Made by a program: the position numbers and the translations under genes. From assembly GCA_018806915.1 (NCBI GenBank), contig JAGKQI010000047.1, forward strand, positions 1,302,001 to 1,366,000: 64,000 bases of DNA, in the 5' to 3' direction. This DNA comes from Phytophthora colocasiae. Its lineage: Eukaryota > Oomycota > Peronosporomycetes > Peronosporales > Peronosporaceae. Positions 20,785 to 31,303 of this stretch are shown here, one piece after another; position 1 is the first letter of the stretch; each line of letters starts with the position of its first letter. Below the pieces are notes generated by a model. The model saw nothing but the letters and a program-made list of their open reading frames with translations, made no database searches and had not been told where the DNA came from.

Positions 20785-21086
20785 GGGCTCGCCGGTGGCC
20801 CAGTGGGTTAGCAGCCGCTGAGCCACGAACTGACCGAGGGTTCGAGCCCCGCCTCCGTCGCCCTTTTCGACTTCTGCTCTCCTCTCTCACCGCTGCCCTT
20901 CTCTGTTCATTTCCCATCACTCACAAGCTCTTCTCTAAGACATCGGGACCAATCAAGGCACAACTAACACGGAGACTCAAGGAGTTGCCGGCCAGGCACC
21001 AGCTGGGGGCTCATCAACGGTGGCCCATTGGGCAAAATTCCCAAGAAATTCAAGCGTACCGGTCATAGACTAAGGGTAACCGAGTA
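20785..21086 (+). mobile_element. SINE-like element with tRNA-derived head, unit 2 copy
   Basis: Same box A and box B layout as 4434-4735 with two or three substitutions in the tRNA-like head (cagccgctgagcc here, catccgctgatcc there). Boundaries are approximate. Confidence 0.45.
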
Positions 21087-21267
21087 GCCGTAGGAAATTA
21101 TTTGGTAGGAGTAACCTTGCTTAGACGTCAATGCGCCTGTTTCTAACAGGCTTCGAAATACGGTAAGTAAGGGAAATGGTCAATTAATAGTGATCGACTC
21201 GTATTGGTTTATATTTAACATATATTACGACCAATCGGATTCGACTTTCTTATCCATTCATGCAAAG

Positions 21268-23094
21268 ATGGCCAAGTACACACTTCCAGACTGGAGCTCT
21301 TCCGGGCGCAATGCGTTCGATATCTACTTAGAAGTAATCAAGAATGGCGTAGTGGTAGAAACACTGTCATTACCCCGCACTAGTGACCGCAGTTACGTCG
21401 TGGTTGGCCGCATGGAGACTGTGTGCGACTTGACGCTGGCTCATCCATCCATCTCGCGGGTGCACGCAGCTCTGCAGTTCGACGAACAGGGCGCGTTGTT
21501 CCTCTACGACCTGCACAGTACGCACGGCTGCTATGTGAATAAGAAGCGCACACTGTCAGAAGAGTTCGTGCGACTGCATATCGGGGACGTGCTGGTTTTC
21601 GGCGAATCAACGCGGTTGTACGCAGTGTGCGGTCCGCCAGAACTACTACCGGCCGAGTACGAGTCACTGAATTTGGCCAAGTTTAGGGAAAAATTGGATA
21701 AGAAACGAGAAATTTTGGGGAAAAAGAAGCAAGAAGAAGATCGAGGAGCATCGTGGGGTTTTGGAGAAGATGCAGAAAAAGAAGAAAGTGATGAAGAAGA
21801 TCAAGGAAATTCGAAAGAGGAACAAGAAGGTCTGCCGGAGTATCTCCGAAATGTAAGGATAAGAGAAAATTGTCAAGATATTATGGTAGCTAACTATATC
21901 TTTTTATTTGCCCTTTAGTTGAAGGAGGACAATGAGCCATACAAGTCCAGTGTGAGTCAGACTCAGGTGAATGAGAGGGATCAGCGACTGTATCAGCAAC
22001 TTCAAACACGGATCCGTAAGATGGAGAATTTAAAACTGGAGAAATCCAGGATTTTAGCCAAGCAGAACCAGTTGGATGGATTATCGGAAGGACAGCAACG
22101 AACGCTGGAAAGGAACGAGCAGCGTATTGATACACTGATGAAGGAGATTGATGATCTGGAACGACGGATTCACTCTAAAAATGACCAGAGAACGAAGACA
22201 AGTGGAAATGCTGGTGCTCTCAGGAAGAAGCGGAATATTAACGAGGAGTTGTACGGATACAGCAGTGACGAGGATGACTTTTATGATCGAACGAAGGCTA
22301 ATCAGCAGAAAATTGCAGCGCGGAAGCAGAAAGTTACTGGCGTTTCTACGGAAGCGACAGTGGTGTCGTCTGCTCGACTACCAAAGAGCGAGGTGCTCAC
22401 GGCAGAATCTATTCAAGAGAAGGTCAAGAAGCTGGAGGATGAACTAACAAAGGTTGAGAAGGATTTGGCTGCTGCATCGGCTAGAGTTTCTACAGAGGAA
22501 GAGACCAAGGAGGAGGAGGAGGATGTGGACTCTTTGGACATTTTCATGGCTGCGACGACGACTCAGCTTCATGTAAGCGAGGTGGATACTCTGACACAAC
22601 GGAAAGCAGAAATTGAGTCCGAGTTGAAGTGCCAGGGACATCTTCTGGCTATAGCAACGCCAGCATTAGCTGCTCTGCCAGTCCAAAACCCAGTGGAGAA
22701 ATCCGACAAGAGCAGTTCGTCAGTGGAGAAAGAGTCTTCAGTCCAAGAGATAACTCCTTCGGCCTCTGAACCTGAAAAATCGAAGACTGAAGTTCAACCT
22801 AAGCGCAAAGACTCTGTGCCCGAAAGTAATGAAACACCAGTGGAGACGAAACCTCCTAACAAGCCGAAGGCACGACCGGCCACTTCACAGATGCAGAATA
22901 GTGCAGATAATTCTATCTCGCCAAAGCGAAGACGCGTTTCAGGTCCAGCAATGGGTCCATCTCATCAAATGAAACCTGCGAATGGTCTCCAAGAGGACTC
23001 GAGTGTTCTAGAAGGAGGCGACCAAGTCTGGGTGCCGCCTTCAAACCAAACAGGCGATGGTCGAACGAAGCTGAATGACAAGTACGGTTACTAA
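21268..23094 (+). CDS. Kanadaptin homologue (FHA-domain protein), intact
   Basis: Two exons, 21268-21852 and 21919-23094, with a 66-bp GT-AG intron (21853-21918, phase 0), give 586 residues. The ATG at 21268 starts MAKYTLPDW. An FHA phosphothreonine-binding domain spans about residues 13-125, with VVVGRMETVCDLTL, HPSISRVHAALQF, LHSTHGCYVNKK and GESTRLYAVCGP. An acidic linker, coiled-coil stretches (LQTRIRKMENLKLEKSRIL onward), a basic NLS-like KRRRV and the conserved C-terminal NDKYGY follow. This architecture is that of kanadaptin (SLC4A1AP), a widely conserved, mainly nuclear eukaryotic protein of poorly defined role. It is the only ordinary housekeeping-type gene in the duplicated region and lies between two divergent RxLR genes. 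Confidence 0.88.
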
Positions 23095-23200
23095 ATCTCG
23101 GGTATTACAACCAAGTCAGCTCCAATTTGCTTTCAGCAGTATCTACTCATTCCCTGACGATAGTAATACGATAAACAGGGTACAGTATACTGGACCGAAC

Positions 23201-23508
23201 CAATCCATTGTCAGTGACAATGGATTGACAGTTGGTGACAATTTGTCACCTGTCGAGTTGAAGTTTTACACCGGATCCTACCGGACGAGTCTCATCTCTT
23301 CTAATGAAGATTTTCAGATTGGTTTATCCACGAAAACCTCACCTGTATACGACCAAAACGGTAACGCGTCTTCTAGTAGCTTAAGTGCGCTGGACCCAAC
23401 ATATTATAAGACATCGGAGCTTGCCGGTGGTATATGTTGGGTCCAGCGCGCGTATGGCATAATATGCCAAAAAAAAAAAATTGGTATGGCATATTATTAT
23501 GCCATACG
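23201..23508. repeat. Hairpin cluster downstream of kanadaptin, unit 2
   Basis: Same four inverted repeats as 8894-9200, including the 18-bp arms at 23387-23404 and 23432-23449 and the hairpin around an A run that is one base longer here. Confidence 0.7.
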
Positions 23509-23817
23509 CCGTTGCAGTCTTAAAAAATCACAAAAATATTTGTTGTTTCTTTGAAAACACGGTCGCCATCTCACGCCAACGGTGTTGGCGATCTACAAGT
23601 TGTCGATAAACGGATCCTACATAAAACTTCGAAGTAAGTCCAAATAACGACAGATAAAGACGACGGACGTCTTAGCAATGTGCATCTGACCACCTAAGAA
23701 TACATGTACAAGTGAAGCATTTACGCACTTTTTCGTTTGGTTGAATATTATTTATAAGAAGAAGACGAAGTTGATTAACTACTTAGTGGAAATATCGTTT
23801 CGCTAGCGATGTAATAA

Positions 23818-23866
23818 TAGGTAAGTTGTCGTAAGTAGATATTATCTACTTACGACAACTTACCTA
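23818..23866. repeat. 49-base perfect palindrome, unit 2
   Basis: Identical to 9510-9558, with 24-base arms around a central T. Confidence 0.85.
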
Positions 23867-24090
23867 GCATAGAAAGCTATGTAAGCTTACTGGTGTTGGC
23901 GCGAACGGCAACATTTGGTCGGGGAGACCTTCACGTCAACGGTGTTGGCGTTCGGTGCACACGTATGACGTGAATTAAAAATGCACCCAAGCGAAGGAGG
24001 GTCTCACAATGACGGCGATTACCCAACGATTTTTAAGCAATTCGTGATACAAGTCTGATGGTGACGAGGTGCGTCCTCCACCCAATGGTG

Positions 24091-24103
24091 CCATTTTCCA
24101 TTT
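24091..24103 (+). promoter_or_regulatory. Oomycete core promoter of RxLR copy 4
   Basis: CCATTTTCCATTT, single copy here, about 50 bases before the ATG at 24148. Confidence 0.72.
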
Positions 24104-24147
24104 CGCTTCCAACTAGCAACCTCTCAAGTCTTCAAGCAATTCAAACC

Positions 24148-24540
24148 ATGCGTCTGTCCTTCATACTGCCCGCTGTGATGGCCGCCATCTACTGCACGAC
24201 GTGTATCGCAACTGCGAACGCCAACCAAAACAAGATATCGATGGTGCACTCGCTCGATACACGGCTGGGCGATGATGCTGGTGGCATAGGATTTCTTCGT
24301 ACGGAGAAAGCGAAACCCGACACAGAGGAACGAGGTATCCGTGATACGGCAGATCAGTTGCTAGCGAAAGTGTTGGCCAAAAAAATAATGAAAGATCCTA
24401 CGAAGGCGACTTCCGCGTACAACAAGTGGGAGAAGAAGTATACTCTGTCGCAACTAACCAAGCTCTTGACGTCCAAGAAGAAAGGGAAATACGATCAGGT
24501 ACTCAACGGCTACGCGATCCACCTGGATCTCGCGGCGTGA
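24148..24540 (+). CDS. RxLR-EER-like effector candidate, copy 4 (GFLR)
   Basis: A 130-residue secreted protein with the same sequence as copy 3 as far as I can read it, including GFLR at 48-51 and EER at 60-62. Its promoter region is not duplicated. It lies in the right inverted-repeat arm of unit 2 and is divergent from kanadaptin. About 230 bases after its stop the duplicated unit ends. Confidence 0.82.
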   Translation: MRLSFILPAVMAAIYCTTCIATANANQNKISMVHSLDTRLGDDAGGIGFLRTEKAKPDTEERGIRDTADQLLAKVLAKKIMKDPTKATSAYNKWEKKYTLSQLTKLLTSKKKGKYDQVLNGYAIHLDLAA

Positions 24541-24774
24541 TTTCGTCTCTACTGAAAGACTGCTAGTGGAGTACAAATTGGTTCCAGATTAAAATCAATT
24601 ACAAGTTCTCCTTCTGTCCTGCTGTAAACATTGTCTTCTGTTCATCTAGGTACGGTAAGCAGATCTTGGAGATCGCAAACGAGTACGGCGGATCACAATT
24701 GATAAAAGTCAAAGGCTTTATTCATCGCTACATAGAAATCAGTGCTTGCAAAATGACGGGGATTAATGGTGGAC

Positions 24775-27726
24775 CTATTGTCGAAGCGAGCGAGTAGTCC
24801 GGACTGTGCTGCTGGAGGAGCTCGGACAAGGAGTCGACGACTTGAATGATGAAGATTTTGCAGTGAACGACTGGGTCTTGTAATCCGCTCTCTTCCCAGA
24901 GGTAGTTGTGCCAGCACTGCTGATCATATTTCCAAGAGAAGATTTACCATGTTGGATAACTGTGCCCCACACACCACCTCCGGCACCACCTGACACTCCA
25001 CCGTTGGCCGACCCGGACACGCCGCTGCCGATTCCACCAGACACACCGCCCGACACACCACCTCTGGCGCCACCTGACACTCCACCGTTGGTCGACCCGG
25101 ACACGCCGCCGCCGATTCCGCCGGACACACCGCCCGACACACCAGCGTTCGTAGACCCCGACACACCGCCGCCCATGCCGCCGCTCACGCCCCCGTTAGC
25201 AGATCCCGACACACCACCTCCGACGCCACCTGACACTCCACCGTTGGCCGACCCAGACACGCCGCCGCCGATGCCGCCGCTCACGGCCCCGTTAGCAAAT
25301 CCCGACACACCACCTCCGGCACCACCTGACACTCCACCGTTGGCCGACCCGGACACGCCGCCGCCGATGCCGCCCGACACACCACCGTTCGTAGATCCCG
25401 ACACACCACCTCCGACGCCACCTGACACTCCACCGTTGGCCGCCCCGGACACGCCGCCGCCGATTCCGCCGGACACACCGCCCGACACACCACCTCCGAC
25501 GCCACCTGACACTCCACCGTTGGCAGATCCCGACACACCACCTCCGGCGCCACCTGACACTCCACCGTTGGCCGACCCGGACACGCCGCCGCCGATTCCG
25601 CCGGACACACCGCCCGACACACCAGCGTTCGTAGACCTCGACACACCGCCGCCCATGCCGCCGCTCACGCCCCCGTTAGCAGATCCCGACACACCACCTC
25701 CGACGGCACCTGACACTCCACCGTTGGCCAACCCAGACACGCCGCCGCCCATGCCGCCGCTCACGCCCCCGTTAGCAGATCCCGACACACCACCTCCGAC
25801 GCCACCTGACACTCCACCGTTGGCCGACCCGGACACGCCGCTGCCGATTCCACCAGACACACCGCCCGACACACCACCTTTCGTAGACCCCGACACACCG
25901 CCGCCCATGCCGCCGCTCACGCCCCCGTTAGCAGATCCCGAAACACCACCTCCGACGCCACCTGACACTCCACCGTTGGCCGCCCCGGACACGCCGCCAC
26001 CGATTCCGCCGGACACACCGCCCGACACACCACCTTTCGTAGACCCCGACACACCGCCGCCCATGCCGCCGCTCACGCCCCCGTTAGCAGATCCCGAAAC
26101 ACCACCTCCGACGCCACCTGACACTCCACCGTTGGCCGCCCCGGACACGCCGCCGCCGATTCCGCCGGACACACCGCCCGACACACCACCTCCGACGCCA
26201 CCTGACACTCCACCGTTGGCAGATCCCGACACACCACCTCCGACGCCACCTGACACTCCACCGTTGGCCGCCCCGGACACGCCGCCGCCGATTCCGCCGG
26301 ACACACCGCCCGACACACCACCTCCGACGCCACCTGACACTCCACCGTTGGCGGACCCGGACACGCCGCCGCCGATTCCGCCGGACACACCGCCCGACAC
26401 ACCACCTTTCGTAGACCCCGACACACCGCCGCCCATGCCGCCGCTCACGGCCCCGTTAGCAGATCTCGACACACCACCTCCGACGCCACCTGACACTCCA
26501 CCGTTGGCCGACCCGGACACGCCGCCGCCGATGCCGCCGCTCACGGCCCCGTTAGCAGATCCCGACACACCACCTCCGACGTCACCTGACACTCCACCGT
26601 TGGCCGACCCAGACACGCCGCCGCCGATGCCGCCGCTCACGCCCCCGTTAGCAGATCCCGACACACCACCTCCGACGCCACCTGACACTCCACCGTTGGC
26701 CGACCCGGACACGCCGCCGCCGATGCCGCCGCTCACGTCCCCGTTAGCAGATCCCGACACACCACCTCCGGCACCACCTGACACTCCACCGTTGGCCGAC
26801 CCGGACACGCCGCCGCCGATGCCGCCCGACACACCACCGTTCGTAGATCCCGACACACCACCTCCGACGCCACCTGACACTCCACCGTTGGCCGACCCGG
26901 ACACGCCGCTGCCGATTCCACCAGACACACCGCCCGACACACCACCTCCGACGCCACCTGACACTCCACCGTTGGCCGACCCGGACACGCCGCTACCGAT
27001 TCCACCAGACACACCACCCGACACACCACCGTTCGTAGATCCCGACACACCACCTCCGACGCCACCTGACACTCCACCGTTGGCCGACCCGGACACGCCG
27101 CTGCCGATTCCACCAGACACACCGCCCGACACACCACCTCCGACGCCACCTGACACTCCACCGTTGGCCGACCCGGACACGCCGCCGCCGATTCCGCCGG
27201 ACACACCGCCCGACACACCAGCGTTCGTAGACCTCGACACACCGCCGCCCATGCCGCCGCTCACGCCCCCGTTAGCAGATCCTGACACACCACCTCCGAC
27301 GCCACCTGACACTCCACCGTTGGCCGACCCGGACACGCCGATTCCGCCAGACACACCGCCCGACACACCACCGTTCGTAGATCCTGACATATTGCCGTAA
27401 GTGGATTGTGAGGTGTAGCTGTTGGTGGCTGCATGGGTACTGTTGTCGAAATTGAATTGGGAGCTGTTTGGTTGGTCTTGCTCACTTGGAGTGGAGTCGG
27501 AACCCGTCCAAACGACAATTGTCGGAACAGCGGTTGTCACTGATGAGGCCGCTGGGGCTGTTGTTGCGGTCGAAGCGGGGATCGGAGTGGAAGTAGCTTG
27601 TGTTGTGTACGAATCATCTCCCGAGGTGTTTTGTTGGAACTGTTGTTTCGAGCTACCGGTTTCAGAAAGAGAGGTCATTGCAGCCGCAATGATGGCAAGA
27701 TGAGCGATAATCTTGGTAAGGTCCAT
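24775..27726 (-). CDS. Secreted Gly/Ser-rich repeat protein (family member A)
   Basis: A 983-residue protein. The ATG at 27726 gives MDLTKIIAHLAIIAAAMTSL, a signal peptide nearly the same as in members B and E. A Ser/Thr/Pro-rich segment with DDSYTTQ follows to about residue 115. Then some 800 residues of tandem repeats of about 16 residues (48 bp) follow, of the type GVSGSANGGVSGGVGG with SANGG/STNGG/STKGG variants. The C terminus is unique: it contains STPCP and ends RSLRQ. There is no catalytic domain. The repeats suggest an extracellular structural or matrix protein, which is inference. The opposite strand is also open over most of the repeat, an effect of the stop-free repeat unit. Repeat number is likely to vary between strains. 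Confidence 0.8.
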   Translation of the reverse strand: MDLTKIIAHLAIIAAAMTSLSETGSSKQQFQQNTSGDDSYTTQATSTPIPASTATTAPAASSVTTAVPTIVVWTGSDSTPSEQDQPNSSQFNFDNSTHAATNSYTSQSTYGNMSGSTNGGVSGGVSGGIGVSGSANGGVSGGVGGGVSGSANGGVSGGMGGGVSRSTNAGVSGGVSGGIGGGVSGSANGGVSGGVGGGVSGGVSGGIGSGVSGSANGGVSGGVGGGVSGSTNGGVSGGVSGGIGSGVSGSANGGVSGGVGGGVSGGVSGGIGSGVSGSANGGVSGGVGGGVSGSTNGGVSGGIGGGVSGSANGGVSGGAGGGVSGSANGDVSGGIGGGVSGSANGGVSGGVGGGVSGSANGGVSGGIGGGVSGSANGGVSGDVGGGVSGSANGAVSGGIGGGVSGSANGGVSGGVGGGVSRSANGAVSGGMGGGVSGSTKGGVSGGVSGGIGGGVSGSANGGVSGGVGGGVSGGVSGGIGGGVSGAANGGVSGGVGGGVSGSANGGVSGGVGGGVSGGVSGGIGGGVSGAANGGVSGGVGGGVSGSANGGVSGGMGGGVSGSTKGGVSGGVSGGIGGGVSGAANGGVSGGVGGGVSGSANGGVSGGMGGGVSGSTKGGVSGGVSGGIGSGVSGSANGGVSGGVGGGVSGSANGGVSGGMGGGVSGLANGGVSGAVGGGVSGSANGGVSGGMGGGVSRSTNAGVSGGVSGGIGGGVSGSANGGVSGGAGGGVSGSANGGVSGGVGGGVSGGVSGGIGGGVSGAANGGVSGGVGGGVSGSTNGGVSGGIGGGVSGSANGGVSGGAGGGVSGFANGAVSGGIGGGVSGSANGGVSGGVGGGVSGSANGGVSGGMGGGVSGSTNAGVSGGVSGGIGGGVSGSTNGGVSGGARGGVSGGVSGGIGSGVSGSANGGVSGGAGGGVWGTVIQHGKSSLGNMISSAGTTTSGKRADYKTQSFTAKSSSFKSSTPCPSSSSSTVRTTRSLRQ

Positions 27727-27832
27727 CTTGAACAAAAAAGACTGAGTAGACGTTGGAGACTTGTACTTGAACGGGAGGAAGACACCGAAGGTGAATACAC
27801 TTGACGCTGTTGTAGCTGGACAACTGACGAGA

Positions 27833-27854
27833 GCGAAGCAAATTTGAAACTGGG
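27833..27854 (-). promoter_or_regulatory. Core promoter of family member A
   Basis: On the minus strand AGTTTCAAATTTGCTTCGC resembles the flanking element of members B to E (CAATTTACTTTGC, CAAATTTGCTTCGC). It lies about 110 bases before the ATG. Confidence 0.55.
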
Positions 27855-28098
27855 AGAACTGTTGGGACTTTCAGAGAGCAGCCTGGATGCCCTCAGATTT
27901 CCCTCCGCGTCTCGCCTGAAGATAAGCTTGCCCTATGCTAAAGTGTGACAGTGTTTCGACGGTGTGTGGACACGACTCTCTAATGTTGCGGGCTGTTTTC
28001 GCTGCCACGCGAAGATGTCGAGGTGTGAGGCACTCAAACAGCATCATGTGCTTATTGTGCCACTACCTCGTTGGAGCGAACAACGGCACGTTCGGATA
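27855..28098. other. Intergenic flank between member A and the PIF/Harbinger element
   Basis: No gene recognised. The last nine bases, gttcggata, are the target duplication of the next element. Confidence 0.5.
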
Positions 28099-28428
28099 GG
28101 GAAAATCTATGGAGCTCGAGGTTACGGAGCTCGAGGTACCAAAAAACATATGTGTCGACCAAAATAAAATAGTCAACACAAAATTTTATTTTATCGCAAA
28201 TGAATTAACTCCAACAGTAATTGTCGAAGAGTTAATTGGATATTTAATTTGGCTCTGGTGTATATTAGGAGTTGTCAATGCTCGCAGCTAGAGCAACTTT
28301 TTTTTCCCGCGCGACGCGCCACGAAATAGATTTTAGCCAATGAGTGTCCGAGAGCATTGAACACCCCCTGCAGCTTGCACAGCAACAAGTCGAAAATTTC
28401 GTTCCCACGCCACTTAAATTCCTGCGCC

Positions 28429-29547
28429 ATGCCTCGCCTAAGCTCGCGTCAAAAAGCTCTACGGACATTGGAGGCTGCCATACCTGTGAGAACGGAAGCA
28501 GCAGCTTTGCGTTTTTTTGTTAATGAGGAAGACACTACCGAAGACGATTTGGATGAGCTGCACGTAGCAGCCTACAGGAGTGTGCTAGCATTTCGGTACT
28601 TTGATCGACCATCATTATATCGCCGGCGTGGGGACCGATGGAAGAAGCTACTATACGACGACGTATACTTGACCGATACTGAGTTCTTGGAACACTTTCG
28701 AATGGACCGGGAGACCTTCTTCCGTCTTGTGCAACTTGTTCGGACTCATCCAGCCTTGACATCTAACGGGTACTGCCCGTTCCGTGGTGGCGCTGAATTA
28801 CACATGTTGGTTCTATTGAAGTGTTTGGGAAGCTTCGGCAGTGATGCCACATGGTCAAAGCAGGCACAGTTATTAGGTTTGGGTAAGGGGACTGTTGGAA
28901 ACTACTTGTATCGAGCTTCTGGAGCAATTTTAGCGCTGGAACCAAGCACTCTCGCGTGGCCGAGCACGGCGGAGCGTATCGAGATTTCCCGGCGCATATG
29001 TGATAAGTACAGCTTGATAAATTGCATCGGCCTGGTGGATGGTACACTTCTCCCTCTTGCATTTAAACCTCAGAAAAATGGAGAAGCTTACTACTCTCGA
29101 AAGGGCTACTACGCTGTTAATACTCTTATTACTTGTGATGATGTTGCTCGAGTCCGCCAAATTGTAATTGGATGGCCGGGGTCAGTTCACGATAATCGCG
29201 TTTGGAGGAATAGCCCAGCTATCCTACAGCAGAACACATTCTTCAGTCATAGAGAATACTTACTTGGAGACTCAGCTTTTCAGGCTTCGTCAGTAATGGT
29301 TCCCATATTTAAAAAACTTGTGGGGTGTACAATGGACCAAAACCACACAAACTTCAATGGTAAATTGGCAAAGATTCGGATTGTGTCGGAACACTGCATT
29401 GGCTTGCTAAAAACAATATTTCAATACTTGAATGGGATCCGCACGAAGTTAACTAAACGTCGGGATATGCGCAAGGTTATTCGCTACGTAACTGCTGCCT
29501 GCATAGTACATAATTTGCTGATTGCTGAGCCGATTCCTGCAGATTAG
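28429..29547 (+). CDS. PIF/Harbinger transposase (DDE_4 family)
   Basis: A 372-residue protein starting at the ATG 28429 (MPRLSSRQKAL); the frame upstream lacks an ATG. The N-terminal half has FRMDRETFFRLVQLV and a helix-turn-helix-like LGLGKGTVGNYLYRAS. The catalytic core has GLVDGTLLPL (first Asp), GWPGSVHDNRVW (second Asp), LLGDSAF, and RIVSEHCIGLLK (Glu). The frame is complete without stops, so the enzyme could be active. It ends IAEPIPAD before the partner gene. Confidence 0.9.
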   Translation: MPRLSSRQKALRTLEAAIPVRTEAAALRFFVNEEDTTEDDLDELHVAAYRSVLAFRYFDRPSLYRRRGDRWKKLLYDDVYLTDTEFLEHFRMDRETFFRLVQLVRTHPALTSNGYCPFRGGAELHMLVLLKCLGSFGSDATWSKQAQLLGLGKGTVGNYLYRASGAILALEPSTLAWPSTAERIEISRRICDKYSLINCIGLVDGTLLPLAFKPQKNGEAYYSRKGYYAVNTLITCDDVARVRQIVIGWPGSVHDNRVWRNSPAILQQNTFFSHREYLLGDSAFQASSVMVPIFKKLVGCTMDQNHTNFNGKLAKIRIVSEHCIGLLKTIFQYLNGIRTKLTKRRDMRKVIRYVTAACIVHNLLIAEPIPAD

Positions 29548-29617
29548 AAAGAGGACATTAGGCGACATGGTCGCTCTAATGACCTAGACGAAAATGATGA
29601 GCTGAATATGCCACTGC

Positions 29618-30294
29618 CTAGGGATGCCGGTCGTGAAGAGCGTCGAAACCTGCTTCTGGCGTATCTGACGGAGCTAGGGTGTTGATTATATCCAGTTGAG
29701 GAAGAGGCATCGCAATATCAATGTCCTCCTGTGACACACCCTCAGCTTTCAGTTTATTCCGTTCACGAAACAGCATAATTATCCGCAGTATCCTCCGGTG
29801 CTCCGCTTCCTCCTGCAGCTTCATCACATTCGCAGACTCTGCAATGCGAGCTTTAGATTCCTTCTCGTCTTTATCGGACCGCTTCTGCTTTAGTACCAGT
29901 TCTTCTCTTTGAATTGAAAGGTTTTTCATCTCAATTTCCTTATGTTGGACCAGCTGAAATTCTTTGAGCGCGTGAAGCGCGTCATGATCAACCAACGAAC
30001 TTCGTTTCTTTTTTGGCTTCTTCGGATTCGTCGTAATTGTACGAGCGCGGATTGGGCTCGCTTAGCAACTGGCAAACTAGTGGTGGTAACGGCTGAAGTT
30101 GCAGCTGTATCTGAAGTAGTAGTCACACTCATTTGCCTTGTTCTTCTTGTTATGACCCTTGTCACGTCAATACATTGTCGCCTACTCCATGCGTGTAGGG
30201 CAGTCATAAGACGCAAAGACTTGTTCCGGAGGTGGCGGAATGAGATAGCTCGAGGTTGTTGCTGCAGTGGTGCCGCTGTTGGTGTTGAATCCAT
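29618..30294 (-). pseudogene. Second protein of the PIF/Harbinger element, frameshifted
   Basis: A minus-strand frame begins at the ATG 30294 (MDSTPTAAPLQQQ). It is basic and continues to about 30005, where a run of A's coincides with a one-base frame change. The second frame carries a charged coiled-coil-like tail (HALKEFQLVQHKEIEMKNL onward) to 29618. Harbinger elements normally encode such a small DNA-binding partner next to the transposase. No clear Myb/SANT Trp pattern is visible, so this assignment rests on position and layout. It may be broken or contain an unrecognised intron. Confidence 0.5.
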
Positions 30295-30593
30295 AATCAA
30301 AGAATGAATGAACTTAAAAAGAGCAAAGGCAAATGTAGGTTTCGCGACTAGTTTTACAGGCCACGTGGGTTTCATAACCGAATATTGAAAAGTAGCACAA
30401 CATTGACGGATAAGCTTCCTCTGGTCGCCAAATTAAATATCCAATTAACTCTTTGACAATTACTGTCGGAGTTAATTCATTTTGCGATAAAATAAAATTT
30501 TGTGTTGACTATTTTTTTTTGGTCGACACATACGATTTATTGGTAAGCTCGAGCTCCGTAACCTCGAGCTCCATAGATTTTCCCGTTCGGATA

Positions 30594-31303
30594 CAGAGGC
30601 AGACACCGGGTGGCCAAGAGGACATTCACGGCGCCTGGCAAGAGGAGATAGAGCGTAAATGTTGACCAGCTCGCATTGAGGATCATGAAGCAGTTCGGCG
30701 AAATGTACTGGCACCAACTGGGCCGAACGTCATGCTGACTCTGCGATTGACATGCTCCGGCCCCACGTTGTTGGCGACGTACCACTTAGCGCTTCTCCAC
30801 CAAAATTTATTTAGTCGTGGATAGCCTCACGACGGGCCTTAACTTGCTAGCGATGAATGTTGCAGAGGTGTTGGTAGGGTATCGAGGCCACAGTTCCATA
30901 GCACCATCAATTGATCATTCATCGATCCCTAGCACTTGGGATATCGGCGGAAACAAGCGTATGTTGCTTTATTTTTCGCGGATGATTCTTGTTGTATCTC
31001 CGTATGGAGTCGCTGCATCTGGTTGAAGAGCTGCAGCCGTGTTTGGATACTTTCATGGCGAAAAGCTGGTATCATACCCTATCGTTTGCCACCGCTTGAA
31101 ACACCGTACCGGTAGTCTATTTTCCAATATCGACGACATTAGTGCTGTTGTAGTGTACCGGGCACGTTTCTTCATCCAAGGCTTTTATTGCGAGTTCTAC
31201 TACCGAGGTTCATACTTAGCGTCCTTTGTTGGGCGTCCAGTTTTCTTGGTTTTCCATCGATTTTATGGGGGTAGTAGCCTTGCTCGAGGCTCTGAGAACG
31301 TCT
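30594..31303. other. Intergenic, no gene recognised
   Basis: Short unremarkable open frames only. An AT-rich tataaaagg lies just inside the 3' end of the next gene near 31387 and is probably fortuitous. Confidence 0.4.

Larger units (their letters stand above)
10821..24768. repeat. Tandem segmental duplication, unit 2
   Basis: This is the second unit, head to tail with unit 1. It includes the complete MULE at 10821-13050, of which unit 1 shows only the right end in this window. Homology stops abruptly at about 24768, just after the segment downstream of RxLR copy 4, where the 3' flank of the repeat-protein gene at 24775-27726 begins. Kanadaptin is intact in this unit. Confidence 0.9.
28099..30584 (+). 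mobile_element. PIF/Harbinger-type DNA transposon with ~155-bp TIRs and 9-bp target duplication
   Basis: Arms 28099-28253 and 30427-30584 are inverted complements with a perfect outer 37 bases starting GGGAAAATCTATGGAGCTCG. The element is flanked exactly by gttcggata (28090-28098 and 30585-30593). It carries a DDE_4-type transposase on the plus strand and a second protein gene on the minus strand, the two-gene layout of Harbinger elements. The 9-bp duplication is unusual, since Harbinger elements normally duplicate 3 bp. Confidence 0.88.

Noticed and set aside
24908..27400. An 830-codon Pro/Asp/Thr-rich open frame on the plus strand opposite family member A
   Set aside because: It is the complement of a stop-free Gly/Ser repeat. 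It lacks a signal peptide, promoter or conserved end, while the minus strand has all of these.
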